Below are positions 6,281 to 11,291 of a DNA stretch of 11,291 bases, one piece after another; position 1 is the first letter of the stretch; each line of letters starts with the position of its first letter. The notes beneath the pieces were generated by a model. That model was not told where the DNA came from and did not search any database. It was given only the letters and a program-made list of their open reading frames with translations. Where the stretch lies: the NCBI GenBank assembly GCA_050699055.1, contig JBOHCT010000139.1, forward strand, positions 1 to 11,291. Reading direction: 5' to 3'. Origin of the DNA: JBOHCT01 sp050699055 (GTDB lineage: Bacteria > Actinomycetota > Actinomycetes > Streptosporangiales > JBOHCT01). Position numbers and translations under genes: made by a program.

Positions 6281-7168
6281 TCAGTCCTCTCCCTGTTCGC
6301 CGGTGAGCGCGAGGTAGACGTCCTCGAGGCCGCTGCGCTGTGGGGTCAACTCGTGCAGCGTGACGCCGTGCTCGGCGGCGAGCGAGCCGACCGCGGGCGC
6401 CCGGCCGCGTACCAGCAGCCGGCCGTCGCCGACGGGGTCGGCGGGCATGCCGCCAGCGGCCAGCACCTTCGCGAACCGCTCAGCGTCGGGGCTGGCGACG
6501 CGTACGCTTTCACCGGTCTGCGCCAGGAGCTCCGCGAGCGGCGCCTGACGCACGAGGCGGCCGCTGTCCACGACAACGACATCGTCGGCGACCTCGGACA
6601 TCTCGGCCAGCAGGTGACTGGAGATGAGCACCGTGCGCCCGCCGGCCGCCAGGGAACGCAGCAGCTCGCGCAGCCACCGCGTCGCCTGGGGGTCGAGCCC
6701 GTTCTGCGGCTCGTCGAGGATGAGCACCCCCGGATCGCCGAGGAGGGCGGCGGCGAGGCTGAGCCGCTGGCGCATCCCGTACGAGTAGCCGCCGACCCGG
6801 CGGTCGGCGTCGTCGGCGAGGCCGACGCGCCGCAAGGTCGTCTCGACGCGGTCCTCCGCGAGCCCGGCCCCGTACGCCAGCGCCCGCAGGTGTGCGCGGG
6901 CGCTGCGCCACGGGTGGAACGTGTGCACCTCGAGCACCGCGCCGACGGTCCGGCACGGGTCGGCCAGCTCCGCGTACGGGCGGCCGTCGACAGTCGCCGA
7001 ACCCGCAGTCGGCCGGGCCAGGCCGAGCAGCGCTCGTAGCGTGGTGGTCTTGCCGGCGCCGTTCGGGCCGAGCAGCGCGGTGACCCGGCCGGGACGCGCC
7101 GTGAACGAGAGACCGTCCACGGCGCGCGTGCGGCCGTAGCGCTTCGTCAGGGACTCGACGACGATCAC
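6281..7168 (-). CDS. ABC transporter ATP-binding protein (BcrA/DrrA/NatA type)
   Basis: 295 residues with all nucleotide-binding elements: Walker A GPNGAGKT (34-41), signature YSYGMRQRL (128-136), Walker B VLILDEP (148-154), D-loop NGLDP and switch His185 in ISSHLL. The Q-loop glutamine is replaced by Glu80 in GAVLEVHTF; Glu here, and a signature reading S.GM rather than LSGGQ, are usual in bacitracin/lantibiotic-resistance and DrrA-like ATPases, so activity is expected. A C-terminal regulatory extension ends in TPQRSGLEDVYLALTG. The enzyme should drive the permease encoded next. The GTG at 7168 overlaps the stop of the regulator gene in GTGA and has GGGAGAG five bases upstream; the longer open frame to 7588 is not coding. 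Cytoplasmic face of the membrane; cargo unknown. Confidence 0.92.
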   Translation of the reverse strand: MIVVESLTKRYGRTRAVDGLSFTARPGRVTALLGPNGAGKTTTLRALLGLARPTAGSATVDGRPYAELADPCRTVGAVLEVHTFHPWRSARAHLRALAYGAGLAEDRVETTLRRVGLADDADRRVGGYSYGMRQRLSLAAALLGDPGVLILDEPQNGLDPQATRWLRELLRSLAAGGRTVLISSHLLAEMSEVADDVVVVDSGRLVRQAPLAELLAQTGESVRVASPDAERFAKVLAAGGMPADPVGDGRLLVRGRAPAVGSLAAEHGVTLHELTPQRSGLEDVYLALTGEQGED

Positions 7169-7488
7169 GAGCGCTCTCCCTTCTCTCGCGGACCCACCCG
7201 GACGAGCAGGGCCCGCAGGGCGGCCACCTCCGCGTCGAAGGCCGACCGGCCCTCTGGGGTCGCCCGCACCCACGTTCGCGGGCGGCGATGTTCGAAGACC
7301 TTCTCGATCTCGATGTAGCCAGCCTCCTCCAGCACATGGAGGTGACGGGAGAGGTTGCCGTCGGTGACGTCCAGGGTGTCGCGAAGGAACGAGAAGTCGA
7401 CCCGCTTGGACTCCAGCACAACGGCGAGGATGCCGAGGCGCACCCGCTGGTGCACCGTCGTCTCGAGGCCGGTCACCGGGTGGCTCAC
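7165..7488 (-). CDS. Winged-helix transcriptional regulator (HTH_34 type)
   Basis: 107 residues forming one winged helix-turn-helix: LETTVHQRVRLGILAVVLES (8-27), VDFSFLRDTLDVTDGNLSRH (30-49) with the recognition helix TDGNLSRHLHVLEEAGYIE (42-60), and a wing with RRPRTWVRATPEGRSAF (68-84). This is the pattern of the winged-helix family often annotated HTH_34 or MarR/ArsR-like, whose small dimeric members repress a neighbouring operon. No metal-binding cysteines are present, so an ArsR-type metal sensor is unlikely. The GTG start at 7488 overlaps the membrane-protein stop (GTGA), and its own stop overlaps the ATPase start, making it the middle of a coupled operon. The palindrome at 8090-8106 is the probable binding site, implying autoregulation. 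Confidence 0.88.
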   Translation of the reverse strand: MSHPVTGLETTVHQRVRLGILAVVLESKRVDFSFLRDTLDVTDGNLSRHLHVLEEAGYIEIEKVFEHRRPRTWVRATPEGRSAFDAEVAALRALLVRVGPREKGERS

Positions 7489-8057
7489 GGCCACCGGTGC
7501 TCCCGCATCCAGTCGCCCGCGCCCAGCACGACGGAGCACACGCCATAGCCGACCGCGAGGGCGAGAGCAGCCGGGTCGGGTCCGACACCCGCCATGGCCA
7601 GGCCGATACAGAACACAGCCCCGGCCAACGCGAAAGCCGTCAGCGGCGGGTTGCGGTCGACGCGTGCGAACATCAACAGGCCCGCGGAGACCGCGAGGAA
7701 CGGACCGACCGTCGCCACCATGAGAGCATCGAGCGCCCCGCCGACCGAGCCGGTGACAAACGCCCCGCAGAGGATCACGGCGGCCGCGGCGACGTACGGC
7801 CTCCCCCGGCTCTCGAACCCGACCCGACGCCCGCCGCGCTGGTAGAAGACGGCCGTCGCGAGACTGCCTCCGATGCCCGCGATCGGCCAGTAGGCGCCCA
7901 GCCACTCCGCCCCGTAACCAACGATGACCGCCACGCTGACCAGCGAGAGCGCGCCGAAGAGCAGCATCGGGAACCACATCCCGGGCCGCCGCTCCTGCGA
8001 CCGCGAGCGTACCCGCCGCACCTCGTCCAGCAGGTCGACCGCACCCTCGGTATCCAT
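7485..8057 (-). CDS. Six-helix integral membrane protein, first gene of the regulator/ABC operon
   Basis: 190 residues. A charged cytoplasmic helix, MDTEGAVDLLDEVRRVRSRS (1-20), precedes about six membrane helices, near 28-48, 54-72, 88-106, 108-128, 138-156 and 158-177, and a short C-terminal tail GDWMREHRWP. It has no enzyme motif I recognise. Membrane proteins of this kind often sit directly in front of HTH_34-type regulators in actinobacteria, and the GTGA overlap here fixes equal expression of the two. It could be a sensor that binds or informs the regulator, or an accessory subunit of the exporter; the sequence does not decide. The ATG at 8057 is preceded by GGGACGG, a weak Shine-Dalgarno. 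The operator and promoter lie 33-64 bases upstream. Confidence 0.8.
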   Translation of the reverse strand: MDTEGAVDLLDEVRRVRSRSQERRPGMWFPMLLFGALSLVSVAVIVGYGAEWLGAYWPIAGIGGSLATAVFYQRGGRRVGFESRGRPYVAAAAVILCGAFVTGSVGGALDALMVATVGPFLAVSAGLLMFARVDRNPPLTAFALAGAVFCIGLAMAGVGPDPAALALAVGYGVCSVVLGAGDWMREHRWP

Positions 8058-8089
8058 CCGTCCGTCCCGCCCTCGGCTCGATGTCGTCC

Positions 8090-8106
8090 ACTTTGTATCG
8101 CAAAGT
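8090..8106. promoter_or_regulatory. Palindromic operator ACTTTG-N5-CAAAGT
   Basis: A perfect inverted repeat with 6-bp arms (8090-8095 and 8101-8106) around TATCG. It is AT-rich in an otherwise GC-rich window, lies 33 bases before the first gene of the operon that encodes a winged-helix regulator, and overlaps the predicted -10 box on the minus strand. A homodimeric winged-helix protein would be expected to bind such a site and block transcription. It is 125 bp from the sigma gene, so direct control of that side is less likely. Confidence 0.6.
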
Positions 8107-8121
8107 TCGCGCGACTAGCAA
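8092..8121 (-). promoter_or_regulatory. Candidate promoter of the membrane protein-regulator-ABC operon
   Basis: On the minus strand TTGCTA (8121-8116) and TACAAA (8097-8092) are spaced by 18 bases, each matching four of six consensus positions for a housekeeping promoter. Transcription would start near 8085, giving a leader of about 28 bases. The -10 box is inside the palindromic operator, the usual geometry for repression by exclusion of RNA polymerase. Confidence 0.4.
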
Positions 8122-8219
8122 GCCCCGGACCGCCTTGGCGGCCAAATCGGTCCTCAACGTCGCCACGCACCGCCGTAGCGAGACAGGTCTGGTCGAGAAC
8201 CGGATCGAGTTTGGTGTCC

Positions 8220-8225
8220 GATAGT
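8220..8225 (+). promoter_or_regulatory. Candidate -10 box of the sigma operon (leaderless)
   Basis: GATAGT is followed by six bases and the GTG at 8232, so the message may start at the start codon. No Shine-Dalgarno is present, which agrees. Further up, GAAC at 8197-8200 lies 18 bases before CGAT at 8219-8222, a rough fit to an ECF-type promoter and hence to autoregulation. Both readings are tentative. Confidence 0.3.
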
Positions 8226-8231
8226 GAGTGT

Positions 8232-8777
8232 GTGAGGGACTCGGGACCAGAGGTGTCCTCTGACGAGCGTTTGGTGCGTGCGGTCGCCGGCGGGGATCCG
8301 GATGCGCTGGCCCGGCTGTATGACAGGCATGCGCCGTGGTTGTTTGTGCGGCTGATGCGTCGCTGTCGAGATCAGGGCATGGTCGACGAGGTTGTACAGG
8401 ACACGTTTCTGGCGGTGTGGCGGGGAGCCGGCCGATTCGAGCAAGGCACCGTCGGTGGCTGGATCTGGACGATCGCGTCCCGGCGCCTGGTGGACGCGCT
8501 GCGCGCCCGCCGCGCCCGGCCGGAAGACGCAATCCCCGCGGTCGGCGCTGCCCAGGTGGCACCGTCCGCGGAGCAACTTGTGCTGGGCGGCGTCGAGCAC
8601 GGCGAGCTGGGATCGGCGCTGGGGCGGTTGTCGCCCGAGCTGCGGGCGGTCATCCAGGCCACCGTGGTCGACGGCATGAGCACACGCGACGCGGCAGCCG
8701 TACTAGGGCTGCCCGAGGGCACAGTCAAGACGCGCGCCCGACGCGCCCGTCTGCAGCTGCGGGAGGCGCTGTCGTGA
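8232..8777 (+). CDS. ECF-type RNA polymerase sigma factor
   Basis: 181 residues with the two domains of an extracytoplasmic-function (group 4) sigma-70 factor. Region 2 spans about 24-97: ALARLYDRHAPWLFVRLMRR, then DEVVQDTFLAVWRGAGRFE and WIWTIASRRLVDALRARRAR, for -10 recognition and core binding. Region 4 spans about 126-180: LGRLSPELRAVIQATVVDGM and a helix-turn-helix STRDAAAVLGLPEGTVKTRA that reads the -35 element. Regions 1 and 3 are missing, as expected. The GTG at 8232 is chosen because it sits six bases after GATAGT; GTG 8253 would also leave both domains intact. Its stop overlaps the start of the anti-sigma gene (GTGA), the usual arrangement for a sigma factor and its membrane-bound inhibitor. 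Target promoters probably include its own operon. Confidence 0.92.
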   Translation: MRDSGPEVSSDERLVRAVAGGDPDALARLYDRHAPWLFVRLMRRCRDQGMVDEVVQDTFLAVWRGAGRFEQGTVGGWIWTIASRRLVDALRARRARPEDAIPAVGAAQVAPSAEQLVLGGVEHGELGSALGRLSPELRAVIQATVVDGMSTRDAAAVLGLPEGTVKTRARRARLQLREALS

Positions 8778-9685
8778 AGGAAAAGCCACCGCGCGAAGGC
8801 CCGATGACGGGCCGTCAACCCGCCGAGGCGGATGCGTACGAGGGAGCGACGATGGGGTGGCACGTCTCGGGCGAGCAGCTGACCGCCTACGTTTGCGGCC
8901 GGCTCGGCGATGCGGACGCCTGGTCGGTGGAGACCCACGTGGCCAGCTGCCCGGGGTGCGCCACCCGCGTAGGCGAGGCCGTCCAGCAACGCGACCTCGC
9001 TGTGCGTGTCGATGATGTGCGAGGCGTAGTGATGGCTCAGGTCCGCAGCGAGGCGAGCCAGCGGGCACGAGTCGGCACGAGGCCGGCGTCGTCGTGGACC
9101 CGCGCCTGGCGGCTGATGACCGCGGCACCGGCGCTGCGGCTGCCGTGGATCACCGCGGCGGTGGTCACCATCGCCTGCGCGGCCCTGCTGAGCCTGGTGA
9201 GCTACCCGGGGGGCACGCATCCGGTACTGCTGCTCGTCGCGCCGCTGCTGCCGGTCGCCGGGGTGGCGGCCACCTACGGGCCCGGCATGGACCCCGCGCA
9301 CGAGCTAACGCTGGCCACCCCGTTCTCCGGGTTCCGGTTGCTGTTGCTGCGCACGGTGACCGTTCTCGGGGTGACCGTCCCGCTGCTGCTGGTTGCTTCC
9401 TTCGCGATTCCCACCGCCGGGGTGAATGCGGCGGCGTGGCTGCTGCCCGCCCTGGCGCTGGTGCTGGCCGCGCTCGTCCTAGGCAGTTGGGTCGAACAAC
9501 GTGTCGCGGCAGGAATCGCCGGTGGGGGATGGATCGCCGCGGTGCTCATCCCCCACGCGCTGGCGGTCGTCGAGGCGCCGCCGGTGTTCGCCGCTTCCGC
9601 CCAGTGGGGGTGGGCGGGAGCGGCGGTGCTCGCCATCGGGCTGCTGTTCCTCCGCCGTGGCGCCTACGACCGAATGGAGGCCTGA
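8774..9685 (+). CDS. Zinc-finger (zf-HC2/ZAS) anti-sigma factor fused to an ABC-2-like membrane domain
   Basis: 303 residues. The N-terminal part carries a ZAS anti-sigma motif: His30, then His55-x3-Cys59-x2-Cys62 in THVASCPGC, with LTAYVCGRLGDAD before it. In this family the motif binds zinc and holds an ECF sigma factor inactive. After a linker rich in charged residues (70-115) there are about six membrane helices: 124-144, 150-168, 190-212, 218-238, 248-267 and 277-294. Most anti-sigma factors have one helix. Between helices 2 and 3 is PAHELTLATPFSGFRLLLLR (174-193), which resembles the ATPase-contacting segment of ABC-2 permeases and is echoed in the last gene of the operon. I infer a dual role as anti-sigma factor and transporter half. 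GGGAGG seven bases before the GTG at 8774 fixes the start; ATG 8852 (GGAG five bases upstream) is a possible second start. An ABC ATPase gene follows after three bases. Confidence 0.87.
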   Translation: MKEKPPREGPMTGRQPAEADAYEGATMGWHVSGEQLTAYVCGRLGDADAWSVETHVASCPGCATRVGEAVQQRDLAVRVDDVRGVVMAQVRSEASQRARVGTRPASSWTRAWRLMTAAPALRLPWITAAVVTIACAALLSLVSYPGGTHPVLLLVAPLLPVAGVAATYGPGMDPAHELTLATPFSGFRLLLLRTVTVLGVTVPLLLVASFAIPTAGVNAAAWLLPALALVLAALVLGSWVEQRVAAGIAGGGWIAAVLIPHALAVVEAPPVFAASAQWGWAGAAVLAIGLLFLRRGAYDRMEA

Positions 9686-9688
9686 CAC

Positions 9689-10455
<767 letters not shown>

Positions 10456-10459
<4 letters not shown>

Positions 10460-11208
10460 CAGGCCGCGTGCTGCGGATCGAACTGCGCCACGGCCCGTGG
10501 ATAGTGCCTGTGCTGCTCGCCGTCGTGTTGGCCATCGACTTCAAACCTCTCCTTAACTACGGGCCGCCGTTTCACTGGTCGATATCCCTCCTCGCGGCGC
10601 TGCCCGGGCTGGTCGTTATCGCCGAGGGACTCACGCTGGCGGTCGCGGTGTGGTGGGGCGGCCGCGAGCGGCGCCGGGGCACCGACGAGCTGATCGCCTC
10701 AACCCCCCGCCCAAGGCTGCAGCGAGCGCTGGCCGCCTGGCTGCCCACCGCGGCGTGGCCGGCGCTGGCCTGGATCGCCGCGACGATGGCACTCGGGATG
10801 CTCGGTATGCGCGCCGCCTCCGGGCCGCCGCTGTTCGGGATACACGCCGCGGTCATTGCTCCGATAGCCGCCGCTGCCGCGCTCGGGTTCGTGCTCGGCT
10901 GGTGGGTGCCGGGCCGGTTGGTCGCCCCCGCGGCGGGCGGGGCCGCCTACCTCGGCGCGGTCTACCTGGGGAACGTGGGGTATGGGGGCCACGGGTTGCT
11001 TTCCCCGGCGCCGTCTCCGTCCCCCGGTCCTCCTGAGTTCGCCACGTGGTCCGACATCCGGTTGTGGGACGAGCCCGTGTGGTGGTTCACGCCGGCTACC
11101 GCGGCGTGGTTCCTCGCCCTGGCCGCGGCGCTGCTGACGGTGACGTTGGCGCGGCGGCGCTGGATCGCGGTGTTAGCCGCCACGGTGTCTGTCGCTGTGG
11201 CAGGGTGA
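10456..11208 (+). CDS. ABC-2-like membrane protein, last gene of the sigma operon
   Basis: 250 residues with about six hydrophobic segments, near 14-34, 44-66, 94-116, 128-150, 155-173 and 211-231, plus a short one at 235-250 that ends at the stop. RGTDELIASTPRPRLQRALA (75-94) matches the position and pattern of HELTLATPFSGFRLLLLR in the anti-sigma protein, so both look like halves of one ABC-2 transporter. A Pro/Ser-rich loop (183-193) and an aromatic-rich segment, TWSDIRLWDEPVWWF, precede the last long helix and probably face outside. Translation is coupled to the ATPase gene by ATGA. The end is abrupt, inside what would be another membrane helix, so the protein may be shortened compared with relatives. 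Stops in the other two frames follow at 11220 and 11240, so one frameshift would not extend it far. Confidence 0.8.
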
Positions 11209-11291
11209 TCACGACGGTTTGAGCGTCATCGACGCTGCGTGATCGACGCCGATGTCGTGGCGGTCCGGGGGTTGTCGCCGTTGGTGACGTG
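11209..11291. other. Right-edge non-coding stretch with small hairpin
   Basis: Eighty-three bases after the last stop. They hold a GTGATCAC palindrome spanning the stop codon (11205-11212) and a short stem GCGTC-ATC-GACGC at 11223-11235 without a T-run. A GTG at 11239 opens 17 codons to the window edge (VIDADVVAVRGL...), which might begin another gene, but no ribosome site supports it and it is too short to judge. Confidence 0.3.

Noticed and set aside
8107..8219. Remnant of a protein-coding gene between the divergent operons
   Set aside because: A minus-strand reading gives a few protein-like residues, but there is no start context or family pattern; CCGCC-TT-GGCGG at 8130-8141 is just a short GC palindrome.
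7165..8562. 465-codon minus-strand reading that would fuse the regulator to a long N-terminal part
   Set aside because: The extension covers the membrane-protein gene in another frame, crosses the operator region and runs antisense into the sigma gene. The GTG at 7488 in a GTGA overlap is the natural start.
11239..11291. Start of a further gene at GTG 11239
   Set aside because: Only 17 codons are visible, there is no ribosome binding site, and no recognisable motif.

Overview
The window is very GC-rich. Coding regions show strong G/C bias at third codon positions, GTG starts are common, and genes are often joined by 1-4 nt overlaps. Together with actinobacterial-type families (DUF2277, a bacterial Hen1, an HTH_34-type winged-helix regulator, an ECF sigma/zf-HC2 pair), this points to an actinomycete chromosome. 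I cannot name the genus. No tRNA, rRNA, transposase, integrase or CRISPR array was seen.

Left part (1-5382), mostly single genes. The minus strand begins with the N-terminal 170 codons of a bacterial Hen1, the 3'-terminal RNA ribose 2'-O-methyltransferase of the Pnkp/Hen1 RNA-repair system; the rest lies beyond base 1. Diverging from it is a small DUF2277 protein. Then come a minus-strand YfcE/MJ0936-type phosphoesterase, bracketed by two copies of a 67-bp palindromic repeat, and a minus-strand zinc-free quinone oxidoreductase-like enzyme. On the plus strand follow a Mth938-domain protein, an NTF2-like protein, a nitroreductase and a PAC2-family protein.

Middle (5512-8057, minus strand): a tightly coupled four-gene operon. 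In transcription order it encodes a six-helix membrane protein, a winged-helix regulator, an ABC ATPase and an ABC-2-type permease. A perfect ACTTTG-N5-CAAAGT palindrome overlaps the likely -10 box in front of the first gene and is the probable operator.

Right part (8232-11208, plus strand): a divergent four-gene operon. It encodes an ECF sigma factor, a zinc-finger anti-sigma domain fused to a multi-helix membrane domain, an ABC ATPase and a second membrane protein. The fused membrane domain and the last protein share an HEL/DEL-x3-TP motif at the place where ABC-2 permeases usually touch their ATPase. I therefore infer that the anti-sigma protein is itself one half of an ABC transporter, so that transporter state could control sigma release. 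This is the most novel system in the window. Two divergent ABC modules with two different kinds of regulator thus share a 174-bp control region.
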